Positions 43,475 through 52,127 of a DNA stretch of 64,000 nucleotides are shown piece after piece (the stretch's first letter is position 1; every line of letters begins with the position of its first letter). Under the pieces are notes generated by a model that saw only the letters and a list, made by a program, of their open reading frames with translations, was not told the origin of the DNA and ran no database searches. The position numbers and the translations under genes are program-made. This stretch comes from Acidimicrobiia bacterium (GTDB lineage Bacteria; Actinomycetota; Acidimicrobiia; Spongiisociales; JAHEDJ01). Location: assembly GCA_035471805.1 (NCBI GenBank), contig DATIPS010000040.1:1-64000 (forward strand). Direction: 5' to 3'.

Positions 43475-44808
43475 CCGGGCCGACTGTGGATCATGCCGCG
43501 CTGGCCAACGATCCCGGAAGGCGGGGGAGTCTGGCCCGCGTGTTCCAATCTGCCCTCCGTGCGGTAGACCCCGGCGTGGCGGTCGGGGCGGCTCTGCGGC
43601 GGGATGGCAGATTCCTGTTCGCCGGTAGGCGGGCGATAGACCTCGAGGAGATCGACCGCGTCCTGGTGCTCGCATTCGGCAAGGCATCGGTGCCGATGGC
43701 CGGTGCCATAGTCTCGATTCTCGGCGACTTGCCGATCGATGGGGTCGTCGTTTCGAACGACCCGAGGGACGTGCCCTATCTGGACGTTCTGCGGGCTGCC
43801 CACCCGGTACCCGATGAGACGAGCGTGTCCGCAGCCCGGAGACTGACGGAGGCGGCTGCAACCGCAGGCCCGCGTGATGTCGTCCTCGTTGCGATCTCCG
43901 GTGGAGGTTCGGCGTTGCTGACCCTGCCTGCAGCCGGCGTGTCGCTCGCCGACCTCGCAACCACGACCTCGCTACTGCTGCGTTGCGGGGCGTCGATTCA
44001 GGAGCTGAATACCGTTCGCAAACATCTGTCGGCCGTCAAAGGGGGGCGCCTCGCCGCGACCGTTTCGGGTGCCGCCGCGGTAGTGACTCTCGTGATTTCC
44101 GATGTCGTGGGTGACGACCTGACGGTGATCGCGTCGGGCCCGATGGTCCCGGACCTCTCGACCTTTGCCGACGCCCTCGCCGTTCTCGACCGATTCGATC
44201 TCCGGCGGACCGTTCCGGGGCGGGTCGTCGAGCACCTCGAAGCCGGAGCCGACGGCCGCGTTCCGGAAACGGTAAAGGACGAGGGCGTCTTCGCGACGCA
44301 GTCAATCGAGCTGGTAGCTACGGCGAGGAGGGCTGCTGAGGGGGCGGTGCACCGAGCCCGGGCGCTCGGCTGGGAGGCAGCGGTGGCAGCTGTGGACGTG
44401 ACCGGCGAAGCGCGCGAGGTAGCGGGCCGCATCGTTGCATCGGCATCTCACCTGCGGCCGGGGGAAATGCTCGTCTACGCGGGCGAAACCACGGTGACCG
44501 TCGACGGCGACGGAAGAGGGGGGCGCAATCAGGAATTGGCGCTGGCGGCTGCGCTCGGTCTGGCCGGTGACGGTGGCGTTGTCCTCTTGGCCGCCGGCAC
44601 GGACGGCATCGACGGGTCGACAGAGGTAGCGGGGGCTTTCGCCGATGGCGGATCCGTGGCGCGCGGGAAGGAACTCGGGCTCGATGCCGCCGATTACCTG
44701 AGGAGACACGATTCATACTCGTATCTCTCCGCTGTAGGCGACGTGATCGTGACAGGCCCCACGGGTACAAACGTCGGGGACCTGATCCTGGTAGCACGCA
44801 GCGGGTGA
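43471..44808 (+). CDS. Glycerate 2-kinase (class II, MOFRL type)
   Basis: 445-residue glycerate kinase, phosphorylating D-glycerate with ATP to 2-phosphoglycerate. Family blocks: LVLAFGKASVPMAGAI, VVVSNDP, AISGGGSALLTLPA, ELNTVRKHLSAVKGGRLA, VISDVVGDDLTVIASGP, and the MOFRL end with GGRNQELALAAAL and TDGIDGSTEVAGAF. GTG 43471 overlaps the mgs stop (GTGA), so the two are translationally coupled. D-Glycerate is the substrate of both, so this enzyme could recycle glycerate when the solute is broken down, or limit it for solute synthesis. Confidence 0.9.
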   Translation: MTGPTVDHAALANDPGRRGSLARVFQSALRAVDPGVAVGAALRRDGRFLFAGRRAIDLEEIDRVLVLAFGKASVPMAGAIVSILGDLPIDGVVVSNDPRDVPYLDVLRAAHPVPDETSVSAARRLTEAAATAGPRDVVLVAISGGGSALLTLPAAGVSLADLATTTSLLLRCGASIQELNTVRKHLSAVKGGRLAATVSGAAAVVTLVISDVVGDDLTVIASGPMVPDLSTFADALAVLDRFDLRRTVPGRVVEHLEAGADGRVPETVKDEGVFATQSIELVATARRAAEGAVHRARALGWEAAVAAVDVTGEAREVAGRIVASASHLRPGEMLVYAGETTVTVDGDGRGGRNQELALAAALGLAGDGGVVLLAAGTDGIDGSTEVAGAFADGGSVARGKELGLDAADYLRRHDSYSYLSAVGDVIVTGPTGTNVGDLILVARSG

Positions 44809-44895
44809 GAGGCCGTGGCAGCTGGCGATTGGCATTCTGCTCCGGATTGACCCACGGCTAATGACCCGACCGCCGGGGGCGTGATGGGCCGGGAG

Positions 44896-44942
44896 CTCAG
44901 GACTCAGAACCCGTAACCTGCCGGTTCTGTTACCTGCTTCCT
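44896..44942. repeat. Dispersed GGTTCT-type intergenic repeat, copy 3
   Basis: CTCAGGACTCAGAACCC, then AACCTGCCGGTTCTGTTACCT, overlap the 3' end of the histidine kinase. GGACTCAGAACCC at 44900-44912 matches copy 1 exactly. Confidence 0.45.
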
Positions 44943-46330
44943 ACTTCTTCCGCCCCGGGTAGTACGAATCCGACAACGGCTCCGCCGTCGGAGGCATTCG
45001 TGGCTGAAACGGATCCTCCATGCTCTTCGGCGATCTGGCGCACGATGGCCAGACCGAGCCCGGATCCCGGCATGTTGCGCGCGTTCGTTGCACGGTAGAA
45101 CCGATCGAAGACCCGATCATGATCTCCTGCCTGGATACCGGGTCCGTGATCGCGAACCGTCACCTCTCCCCGACGCTGGGCAACCTCGATCGGCCGGCCG
45201 GGTGGGCCCCACTTGATCGCGTTGTCCAGGAGATTTGCGACCGCGCGTTCAATTGCGCCGGCGCGGGCGTACACCACCACCGGCTCCGTATCGACCCTCA
45301 CCTGCCGGCCCGATCGTCGCTGCGCCCGGTTGGCGACCGATGCGACCAGCTGATCCAGCCTGATGTCGGCGGATGGCTCCTCCACGGATCGGTCGGTGGC
45401 GAGATCGACCAGCTCGGCCACCAGTTCGGATAGATGCTGGAGTTCGGTCGTCGCATCGTCCATCAACTCCCGCCGCTGGTCCTCGGGCAGAGTATCGGCT
45501 CGCGCCAGGAGTTCTATGTTCGTGCGCAGGCTCGTCAGGGGGGTCCTGAGTTCGTGGCCGGCATCTGCCACCAGTTGTTGCTGCTGGCGTTTCGAGTCTG
45601 CCAGGGCGGCCAGCATTGCGTTGAATGAGCTCGCCAGGCGGCCGACTTCATCGTTTTGTGCGACGTCGATCGGTGAGTCGAGATCCTGGGTCGTTGCCAC
45701 GTGTTCGGCTGCCGCCGTCAGTTCTCCGACCGGTCGCAGGGCTCTACCTGCGATGAGCCAGCCGGCCAACGCCGCCAGTGCCACACCGATGCCGCCGGTG
45801 GAGAGCATTCGAGCTTTCATGCCGTCGAGGACGGAGGTTGCTTCGGTGAGGGATCGGGCTACCTGAACGGCTCCGAGCGGGTGGCCGCTGAGAGCCGGAA
45901 GGTTGAAGGGAGCGGTGATGACACGGTATTGCTCGCCGTCGACGTCGATCGTGTGGATCGTGGCCGGCCTCTCGCCCCCGGCTACTTCCAGATCCAATTC
46001 GTCAACGGGCAACGGGCCCGAAGTGGCAAAGACCGTTCCGTCCGTTGTGAGGATCTGAACTATGGAGTCTGGTTGAACGAAACGTGAGCCACGTCCGCCG
46101 ATTCCCATTCCCATCCCCATGATGGGATCCTCGCCGAGGTGGAAAGGGTCATCCCCGCTGCCGGGGAAGAGGGAGAATGCACCGAGGAATCCGATTCGCT
46201 GCTCCAGAAAGAGGTCGACTTCGTCGTATACCTCATTGGCGGCAAAGATGTATCCGGCGGTCGATACCGCGGCAACCGCGACGGCTGCGGCTCCGGCCAC
46301 GAATAGGGTGAGACGAAGCCTGAGGCTCAT
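44930..46330 (-). CDS. Sensor histidine kinase (MprB/BaeS-like)
   Basis: 466-residue membrane kinase. Helix 1 (residues 5-30, [20 protein letters not shown]), an exported sensor region with Met/Gly-rich MGMGMGIGG, helix 2 (about 180-200), HAMP ([15 protein letters not shown]), dimerisation H-box [15 protein letters not shown] (His about 267), N-box [16 protein letters not shown]1 [12 protein letters not shown]2 [12 protein letters not shown]. Co-transcribed with the regulator: its ATG overlaps the regulator stop (46327-46330). Senses an unknown envelope signal. Confidence 0.92.
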   Translation of the reverse strand: MSLRLRLTLFVAGAAAVAVAAVSTAGYIFAANEVYDEVDLFLEQRIGFLGAFSLFPGSGDDPFHLGEDPIMGMGMGIGGRGSRFVQPDSIVQILTTDGTVFATSGPLPVDELDLEVAGGERPATIHTIDVDGEQYRVITAPFNLPALSGHPLGAVQVARSLTEATSVLDGMKARMLSTGGIGVALAALAGWLIAGRALRPVGELTAAAEHVATTQDLDSPIDVAQNDEVGRLASSFNAMLAALADSKRQQQQLVADAGHELRTPLTSLRTNIELLARADTLPEDQRRELMDDATTELQHLSELVAELVDLATDRSVEEPSADIRLDQLVASVANRAQRRSGRQVRVDTEPVVVYARAGAIERAVANLLDNAIKWGPPGRPIEVAQRRGEVTVRDHGPGIQAGDHDRVFDRFYRATNARNMPGSGLGLAIVRQIAEEHGGSVSATNASDGGAVVGFVLPGAEEVGSR

Positions 46331-46998
46331 GGTGCGCGGAGGACGTATCCGACGCCCCGGACGGTTTGAATGAGCCGCGGCTCGCCCTTCGGCTCGGTCT
46401 TTCTGCGCAGGTAGCCGATGTACACGTCGAGTGAGTTCGAAGATGTCCCGAAGTCGAATCCCCAGATTCGTTCGTAGATCGTCTCGCGGGTCAACACGAT
46501 CCCCTGGTTCAACATCAGGAGTTCGAGCAGCTGGAACTCGGTCTTGGTGAGCTCGATCGGGCTGTCGCCCCTGCGGACCTCGCGGGTTGGCGGGTCGAGA
46601 GTCAGGTCGCCGACGCGCATGAGATCGCCGGTCTCCGGTTCAGATCGGCGAAGGAGGGCGCGCAGTCGTGCCAGCAGTTCCTCGAGCGCGAACGGCTTGA
46701 CCAGGTAATCGTCCGCTCCGGCGTCGAGTCCTGCCACTCGATCCGACACCTCATGGCGAGCGGTGAGCATGAGAACGGGTGTTGTGTCGCCGCGTGCTCG
46801 CAAGCGGCGAGTGGCTTCGAGCCCGTCCACATGCGGCATCATCACATCCAGAATGATGACATCGGGAGATGTCGATAGAACCCGTTCGAGTCCCTCCGCT
46901 CCATCGTGGGCCGTCTCTACCTCATAGCCCTCGAAGTTCAGAGCGCGGGACAGCGCCGTGCGGACCTGGTCGTCGTCTTCCACGATGAGCACACGCAT
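46327..46998 (-). CDS. OmpR-family response regulator
   Basis: 223-residue regulator. Receiver: [10 protein letters not shown], phospho-Asp in [17 protein letters not shown] (about 51), [15 protein letters not shown]. Winged-helix effector: [32 protein letters not shown] and [13 protein letters not shown] and [10 protein letters not shown] (only blocks shown). MprA/MtrA-like. ATG 46998 is preferred over the frame start at 47037 because CATACT (minus strand, 47005-47010) lies six bases upstream. It is divergent from a lipoprotein gene that may be its target. Confidence 0.92.
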   Translation of the reverse strand: MRVLIVEDDDQVRTALSRALNFEGYEVETAHDGAEGLERVLSTSPDVIILDVMMPHVDGLEATRRLRARGDTTPVLMLTARHEVSDRVAGLDAGADDYLVKPFALEELLARLRALLRRSEPETGDLMRVGDLTLDPPTREVRRGDSPIELTKTEFQLLELLMLNQGIVLTRETIYERIWGFDFGTSSNSLDVYIGYLRRKTEPKGEPRLIQTVRGVGYVLRAP

Positions 46999-47073
46999 CC
47001 CGCCAGTATGGCCGGTTCCTGAATCCATGACGTTCACCGTACGATGCTCCTGTATGAGGAGGTTGAGAGCAAC

Positions 47074-47102
47074 ATGAGAAACGCATGAATGGTGCTTCTC
47101 AT
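47074..47102. promoter_or_regulatory. ATGAGAA/TTCTCAT inverted repeat in divergent region
   Basis: Seven-base perfect inverted repeat (47074-47080 and 47096-47102) with a 15-base spacer, in the gap between the regulator and the lipoprotein. Further TGAG units lie at 47054 and 47064. A candidate binding site for the 46327 regulator. Confidence 0.45.
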
Positions 47103-47179
47103 CGTTTACTCATCCCGGTTTCACCTTCGACTTAGGGCGTTTGGTCATGATCCGACCGATACAAGGAGTGTGAATCTCG

Positions 47180-47764
47180 ATGCGACGTCCGCTACTGCCC
47201 GTCCTTGCGCTTTCCCTGCTGGTCGCCGCCTGTTCTCCAGGAGCAGATGAGAGTGGGGTTGCTTCGCTCACCGCCGCCGAGGACGACCTCGTGGCACCGG
47301 CCGCCGAGGAAGTCGATCGTGAGGCGGCTCTCTTGTCTTTCGCCGAGTGTCTCCGCGCAGAGGGTGTGGAGGTGGACGATCCGGAAGTAGGGCAGGACGG
47401 TCAGCTGCGACTTCCGCGACCGAACTCCGAACCAGACCGCGAGGCTATGCAAGCGGCCCGGGCTGCCTGCTCCGAGCACCTCGAGGGCGTGACTATCGGC
47501 TTCGAGGATCGGGACACAACCGAGTTCCAGGACATGCTTCTCGAGTTTGCGGCCTGCATGCGAGACAACGGCTACGACATGCCCGACCCGGATCTGAGCG
47601 CTTTCCAACCGGGTTCCGGGCCGGGCGGCGGAGGCGGAGGCGGCATCTTCGGAGGGCTCGAGGACAGGGACGATCCGACCTTCATCGCAGCCGGCGAGAT
47701 CTGCCGGCCCATCTTCGGAGACTCCCGGATTGGCCGGGGGTTCGGAGGCGGTGGTGGCGGGTAG
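47180..47764 (+). CDS. Lipoprotein with two CxxxxG-type repeats, unknown function
   Basis: 194-residue lipoprotein: LALSLLVAAC signal with lipobox Cys at about 18. Two related segments, FAECLRAEGVEVDDPE and FAACMRDNGYDMPDPD, each with one Cys, and extra Cys later (AACSEHLEG, EICRPIFG), suggesting disulfides. The C-terminus is a Gly-rich tail (GPGGGGGGGIFGG, RGFGGGGGG). I know proteins with CMRxxGxxMPDP segments only as actinobacterial hypotheticals near envelope two-component systems, which fits here. Function unknown. Confidence 0.75.
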   Translation: MRRPLLPVLALSLLVAACSPGADESGVASLTAAEDDLVAPAAEEVDREAALLSFAECLRAEGVEVDDPEVGQDGQLRLPRPNSEPDREAMQAARAACSEHLEGVTIGFEDRDTTEFQDMLLEFAACMRDNGYDMPDPDLSAFQPGSGPGGGGGGGIFGGLEDRDDPTFIAAGEICRPIFGDSRIGRGFGGGGGG

Positions 47765-47836
47765 GCCGCAAGCTCTGGAGACATAAGCCGGTGCCGGCCG
47801 TATTGTTGTCCACTTCGTCGTTGGGGAGGATCCCGA

Positions 47837-48577
47837 ATGAGCAAACGTTGGATGGCACTTGGCGGTGTCGTGATTGTCGTTCTGGCCGCGCTGTGGTTCT
47901 TCTTCCTTCGTTCGGACAATCCGGAGCGTGTGTCGCTTGATGACGCCGTTGCCGCGGCAAGTGTTCCGGCGGATGAAGCTGCCCCGGTGCAGTCCCTTCC
48001 TGGTGGCGCCGACGACGCTGCTAACGACGAATCGGTAGAGGCCGGATTGGATGGGACCTGGTCGGTTCTGGCCGATGGCAGCTCATTCGCGGGATATCGC
48101 GTTGGCGAGGAGCTTGCCGGCATAGGGGTGACCGAGGCCGTCGGCAGGACCAGCGCCGTTTCCGGGTATCTCGAGCTGGAGGGTGCGACGCTGACCGAGG
48201 TGCTTATCGAGGTCGACATGACCTCTCTCCGATCCGATGACAGTCGCCGGGACGGGGCGATGGGTCGCCAGGCCCTGGAGACCGGCGCGTTCCCGACCGC
48301 CTCATTCGTTCTGGCCGGACCGATCGATCTCGGGGCGATCCCGGAAGAAGGAGTGGCCATCTCCGTGGTGGCCACAGGCGACCTCACATTGCACGGCGTC
48401 ACGAAAAGGCTGGAGTTCCCGCTCGAAGCGCAACTAGTCGGCGACAAGATCGTCGTCGTCGGAAGCGTCGACGTCGTCTACGGCGACTTCGGTATAGCGC
48501 TTCCCACCGCGCCGATCCTGGTGGGCGTGAACGACCACGGCTTGATCGAACTGCAGCTGTCCTTCGTGCGCGGCTAG
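47837..48577 (+). CDS. YceI family lipid-binding-like protein
   Basis: 246-residue exported protein: one N-terminal helix (WMALGGVVIVVLAALWFFFL), an acidic linker of about 50 residues, then the YceI lipocalin-like barrel. DGTWSVLADGSSFAGYRV, VEVDMTSLRSDDSRRDGAM, and GDLTLHGVTKRLEFPLEA are the usual blocks. YceI proteins bind isoprenoid or fatty lipids and some relate to stress or osmotic control. GGGGAGGAT Shine-Dalgarno before ATG. Confidence 0.85.
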   Translation: MSKRWMALGGVVIVVLAALWFFFLRSDNPERVSLDDAVAAASVPADEAAPVQSLPGGADDAANDESVEAGLDGTWSVLADGSSFAGYRVGEELAGIGVTEAVGRTSAVSGYLELEGATLTEVLIEVDMTSLRSDDSRRDGAMGRQALETGAFPTASFVLAGPIDLGAIPEEGVAISVVATGDLTLHGVTKRLEFPLEAQLVGDKIVVVGSVDVVYGDFGIALPTAPILVGVNDHGLIELQLSFVRG

Positions 48578-48734
48578 GCCGCTCCGGCGGGTCCCTGGGT
48601 CGCCGGTCCCGAGTGGTTTTCCCGGGACGGGACATGACCCGTAGCCTGCAACGCGTCACGCTCCTCGAGGAGTGGACGGGTCGACTCCGACTTCGTTCTC
48701 GGCACTTCACCAGGTACCCTTGCTTGGTTGTCTG

Positions 48735-48740
48735 TAGATT
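48735..48740 (+). promoter_or_regulatory. -10 box of infA
   Basis: TAGATT at 48735-48740, followed by AAGGAG five bases before GTG 48753. This gives a very short leader with a Shine-Dalgarno. Confidence 0.45.
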
Positions 48741-48752
48741 CAAGGAGCCTGA

Positions 48753-48977
48753 GTGGCCAAGCAGGATGATGTGATCCGGGTGCAGGGAGTCGTCGTCGAG
48801 ACCCTCCCGAATGCGACGTTCCGGGTCGAGGTCGATGGCGGTCTCGAGGTTCTCGCCCGCGCCGCAGGAAAGATGCGGCGGGGTCGGTACATTCGTATCC
48901 TGCCCGGAGATCGTGTCGACCTAGAGCTCTCTGCCTACGATCCGACTCGCGGCCGGATCGTCTGGCGGTATAAGTGA
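48753..48977 (+). CDS. infA: Translation initiation factor IF-1, solitary copy
   Basis: 74-residue S1/OB-fold factor that binds the 30S A site. Recognised blocks: [44 protein letters not shown]. Two departures from the usual sequence: HISGKMR reads RAAGKMR, and there is one extra residue in MRRGRYIR. Most bacteria keep infA among ribosomal protein genes; this copy is alone and has a GTG start. It may be the only copy or a paralog. Confidence 0.9.
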   Translation: MAKQDDVIRVQGVVVETLPNATFRVEVDGGLEVLARAAGKMRRGRYIRILPGDRVDLELSAYDPTRGRIVWRYK

Positions 48978-48983
48978 GCCGCA

Positions 48984-48997
48984 GGTTCTAGGTTCTG
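48984..48997. repeat. Dispersed GGTTCT-type intergenic repeat, copy 4
   Basis: GGTTCTAGGTTCTG directly after infA, matching the unit at 16931-16954. Confidence 0.45.
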
Positions 48998-49001
48998 CCA
49001 G

Positions 49002-49027
49002 TGGTCGACGGTTCGCCCGGTCGACCA
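49002..49027. terminator. Terminator-like hairpin between infA and GNAT
   Basis: TGGTCGAC (49002-49009) pairs with GTCGACCA (49020-49027), loop of ten. Two bases before the convergent GNAT stop. Confidence 0.55.
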
Positions 49028-49028
49028 T

Positions 49029-49517
49029 TCATACGCCTACGGTCTTGCTTCTGCGTTCGAGCAGCGTCACATCGCGCCAGGTTCCGTTCATCTCGCCGAG
49101 GCGCTCGCGGGTACCGATCACCCTGAATCCCGCCGCGCGATGCAGGGCGATCGAGGGTTCGTTCTCGGGGAAGATACCCGCCTGAAGAGTCCAGATTCCG
49201 GCCGTTTCCGAGGATTTTATGATCTCGCTCAGAAGCGCCCTGCCGATGCCGCGCCCCCTTGCTCCTGCCCCAACGTAGACGCTCACCTCGGCGACGCCTC
49301 CATAGGCACATCTGTCGGAGACCGGGCTCAGCGCGGCCCAGCCGGCGACCGTGCCGGCTTCTTTGGCGACCAGCCGGCAGTCCGGCAGATGCTCGGCATC
49401 CCAGTCCGGCCAGTCGGGAACGTGCGTTTCGAAGGTAGCGTCACCGGTGGCGATTCCATCGGCGTAGATGGCGGCCACAGCCGCCCAATCCCCCTGGGTC
49501 ATGGGAACGATGATCAC
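49029..49517 (-). CDS. GNAT family N-acetyltransferase (phosphinothricin acetyltransferase-like)
   Basis: 162-residue acetyl-CoA-dependent transferase. AAIYADGIATGDATFETHVP is the Pat/YncA-type N-terminal block, VSVYVGAGARGRGIGRALL is the acetyl-CoA site (RGRGIG), and LHRAAGFRVIGTRERLG is the usual end. Such enzymes acetylate amino acid-like substrates such as methionine sulfone or phosphinothricin. GTG 49517 is favoured because TACTCT (minus strand, 49524-49529) lies six bases upstream. Back-to-back with the DNA methyltransferase promoter. Confidence 0.88.
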   Translation of the reverse strand: MIIVPMTQGDWAAVAAIYADGIATGDATFETHVPDWPDWDAEHLPDCRLVAKEAGTVAGWAALSPVSDRCAYGGVAEVSVYVGAGARGRGIGRALLSEIIKSSETAGIWTLQAGIFPENEPSIALHRAAGFRVIGTRERLGEMNGTWRDVTLLERRSKTVGV

Positions 49518-49523
49518 GAGAGC

Positions 49524-49542
49524 AGAGTAGCCCTGGGATAAT
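49524..49542. promoter_or_regulatory. Back-to-back leaderless promoters
   Basis: Minus strand TACTCT (49524-49529) serves GTG 49517 and plus strand GATAAT (49537-49542) serves ATG 49550, six and seven bases away respectively. Confidence 0.55.
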
Positions 49543-49549
49543 CGCTTCG

Positions 49550-50353
49550 ATGTCACGTTTGGAATGCGCCGACAATCTCGAAGTGTTGCGGAATCTGCCG
49601 GATGGGTCGGTCGATCTCATCTACACCGATCCTCCGTTCGGAACCGGGAAGCGCCGGCGCCTCGACACGATTCGCACAGGAAACGGTGACGGGATTCGTC
49701 GGGGTTTCGGAGGTCGCGAGTATCCGTTCGAGGTAGTCGGCTCGATGGAGTATCGAGACGACCTTCCCTTCGAGCAGTACCTCGGCTTCATCGAGGCACG
49801 ACTCCGTGAAATGCATCGTGTGCTCAAACCCGATGGGTCGTTGTATCTGCACCTCGACCATCACGCAGTGCATTACGTGAGGGTGATGCTCGATGTCATC
49901 TTCGGCGCCGACCGATTTCTAAACGAGGTCATCTGGGCGTACGACTACGGCGGACGGCATCGGGATCGCTGGCCGCGCAAGCACGACACGATTCTCTGGT
50001 ACGCCAAAGGAGACCGCTGGACGTTCAATCGCGACGACATCGACAGGATTCCCTACATGGCTCCCGGCCTCGTCGGACCGGAGAAGGCGGCGAGAGGGAA
50101 GCTGCCCACCGACGTGTGGTGGATGACGATCGTTCCTACCAGCGGTGCCGAGCGAACCGGATATCCCACCCAGAAGCCCCTGGCGCTGGCGAGGCGGATC
50201 ATCGCTGCGTCGTCGAACGCGGGCGACCTCGTCGCCGACTTCTTCTGCGGGTCCGGGACGGTCGGTGTGGCCGCCCGGGAACTCGGGCGCGAGTACCTGC
50301 TCGTCGACATCAACCCGGAGGCGATCGAGATCGCGGCCCGCCGTCTCGTTTGA
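49550..50353 (+). CDS. Orphan DNA methyltransferase (beta class N6-adenine/N4-cytosine)
   Basis: 267-residue amino-methyltransferase. Motif IV comes first (VDLIYTDPPFGTGK), then a target-recognition part with NEVIWAYDYGGRHRDRWPRKH, then the AdoMet motif I near the C-terminus (VADFFCGSGTVGVAA). This order and DPPF mark the beta class, which includes CcrM-like enzymes. TQKPLALARRIIAAS is also standard. No restriction gene lies nearby, so it is solitary. It may have a regulatory or protective role. Confidence 0.9.
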   Translation: MSRLECADNLEVLRNLPDGSVDLIYTDPPFGTGKRRRLDTIRTGNGDGIRRGFGGREYPFEVVGSMEYRDDLPFEQYLGFIEARLREMHRVLKPDGSLYLHLDHHAVHYVRVMLDVIFGADRFLNEVIWAYDYGGRHRDRWPRKHDTILWYAKGDRWTFNRDDIDRIPYMAPGLVGPEKAARGKLPTDVWWMTIVPTSGAERTGYPTQKPLALARRIIAASSNAGDLVADFFCGSGTVGVAARELGREYLLVDINPEAIEIAARRLV

Positions 50354-50416
50354 GTCCGGTTCGGGTGGCCCCTGAGTCCGACCGGTGAGAGCCCGGCGTG
50401 CATCTAGGATGCAGAC

Positions 50417-50449
50417 GTGACTCCGAGCCGGCATTCGCGGAAGACCTGA
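50417..50449 (+). CDS. Ten-codon leaderless upstream ORF coupled to the DUF885 gene
   Basis: TAGGAT at 50405-50410 is six bases before GTG 50417. Reading gives MTPSRHSRKT then TGA at 50447-50449, whose last base is the first base of the DUF885 ATG (TGATG). This layout would let ribosomes loaded on a leaderless start reinitiate at 50449. Coding is plausible but unproven. Confidence 0.4.
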   Translation: MTPSRHSRKT

Positions 50450-52113
50450 TGTCCATTCTCGAACTGAGCGACCGGCTCGTCGACGACATTGCCTCGCTCT
50501 CGCCGATCGCCGCCACCTTGATGGGCATCCCCGGATACGACCATCTTTGGCAGGACTTCAGCCCGGAGGGAGTTCAACGCGCCGCCGACATGCTGCGCAC
50601 GTATGAGGCGGCGGCGCTCCGACTAGACGATTCGGGAGATGATTGGGAGAGACTCGCCAGGAGAGTCCTCCTCGACTTCGTCGGCCGGTCCCTTTCGGAG
50701 ATAGAGAGCGGCGATCACTTGCGCGACGTGAACAACAGTGCTTCGCCGTTGCAGATGGTCGTCCAGGTGTTCGACATGATGGATGCGCAGTCGGCGGAAG
50801 GGTGTTCGAACATCGTCCGGCGGCTGTCATCCATGGAGCAGGTCCTCGGTTCCTACCGGGATGCATTGGAAGAGGGTGTCGTACGTAACCTTCTTGCAGC
50901 TCGCCGTCAGGTCGCGTCTGCCGTCGAGGAGTGCCGGTCGCATGCAGGGCACGGATCGTTCCTCGAGAACCTGGCGAGTCGCGTGACCGCCTGCGAGGAG
51001 GCCGACGTTGCATCCCTCTCCACGGCCGTCGAGGCCGCCCGTAAGGCCTTCGGCAGCCTGGCCGACTATCTGGAGCAGGAGTATCTACCCGTTGCCCCCA
51101 TCGAGGATGCGGTGGGCGAAGCGAGGTACGTACGGGCTGCACGGCATTTCCTCGGGGCCGACATCGACACTCTCGACACCTATGCCTGGGGATGGTCCGA
51201 GGTTCGGACACTCTGGGACCGCATGGAGAGGGTGGCCGGAGAGATCGCTCCCGGCCGATCCGTGGCGGATGTGCTCCGGCTGCTCAAAACGGATCCCGAC
51301 AGGTGTGTGCCCGACGAAGGTGCTTTTCTCGACTTCATCCGGAATCGACAGGTGGATGCTGTTGAACGTTTGTCGGGAAGTCACTTCGAGATACCGGACA
51401 AGATGCGTCATGTCGACGTGAAGCTCGCCCCGGCCGGCAGCGCCCTCGGCGCCTACTACATGCAGCCCTCGGAGGACTTCTCCAGGCCTGGCGCCGTGTT
51501 CTACGCATTGCCGGACCGGAGGCCGATATCGATCTACGACGAGGTCTCGACCGCATATCACGAGGGCTACCCGGGCCACCACCTTCAGATCGGTATCCAG
51601 GTTGGTCTTGCCGACAACCTCAGCCGGCTGCACCGGATGGTGGTCTGGTATCCGGGATACGGTGAAGGATGGGCGCTGTACGTCGAGGAACTCATGGATG
51701 AACTCGGGTTCTACGACAGGCCCGACTACGTGATGGGGCTGCTGGTCAATCAGATGCATCGGGCGTGCCGGGTGGTCATCGACATCGGCTGTCATGTCGG
51801 ATATGCGATTCCGGACGATGCCGGATTCCATCCGGGCGAGGTGTGGTCCTACGACCTGGCGGTCGAACTCCTCGAGCAGCGTGCATTCCTCGACCCGTCG
51901 TATGCCCGTTCAGAAGTGACCAGGTATCTCGGGTGGCCCGGGCAGGCGATCTCCTACAAAGTGGGGGAGCGTGTCATCCGGGAGATCAGGGCCGGCCTGG
52001 AGCAGCGGTACGGTGATAGCTTCGATGTGAAGAAGTTCCACTCCGACCTACTGGGTTGCGGCCCGTTGGGCCTCGACCACCTGCGCGAAGTGATGCTCGG
52101 AGAAAGCCGGTAG
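50449..52113 (+). CDS. DUF885 family protein (putative metallo-carboxypeptidase)
   Basis: 554-residue protein of the DUF885 group, predicted zinc peptidases related to M32-like folds. The motif STAYHEGYPGHHLQIG at about residue 368 supplies the HExxxHH-like zinc site (here H-E-G-Y-P-G-H-H), and GEGWALYVEELMDELGFY carries the third acidic ligand. N-terminal region (residues 1-300) is helical. Substrate unknown. ATG 50449 is taken in preference to 50398, which reads through a non-homologous stretch. Confidence 0.87.
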   Translation: MSILELSDRLVDDIASLSPIAATLMGIPGYDHLWQDFSPEGVQRAADMLRTYEAAALRLDDSGDDWERLARRVLLDFVGRSLSEIESGDHLRDVNNSASPLQMVVQVFDMMDAQSAEGCSNIVRRLSSMEQVLGSYRDALEEGVVRNLLAARRQVASAVEECRSHAGHGSFLENLASRVTACEEADVASLSTAVEAARKAFGSLADYLEQEYLPVAPIEDAVGEARYVRAARHFLGADIDTLDTYAWGWSEVRTLWDRMERVAGEIAPGRSVADVLRLLKTDPDRCVPDEGAFLDFIRNRQVDAVERLSGSHFEIPDKMRHVDVKLAPAGSALGAYYMQPSEDFSRPGAVFYALPDRRPISIYDEVSTAYHEGYPGHHLQIGIQVGLADNLSRLHRMVVWYPGYGEGWALYVEELMDELGFYDRPDYVMGLLVNQMHRACRVVIDIGCHVGYAIPDDAGFHPGEVWSYDLAVELLEQRAFLDPSYARSEVTRYLGWPGQAISYKVGERVIREIRAGLEQRYGDSFDVKKFHSDLLGCGPLGLDHLREVMLGESR

Positions 52114-52127
52114 ACGGCGACCGGCGG

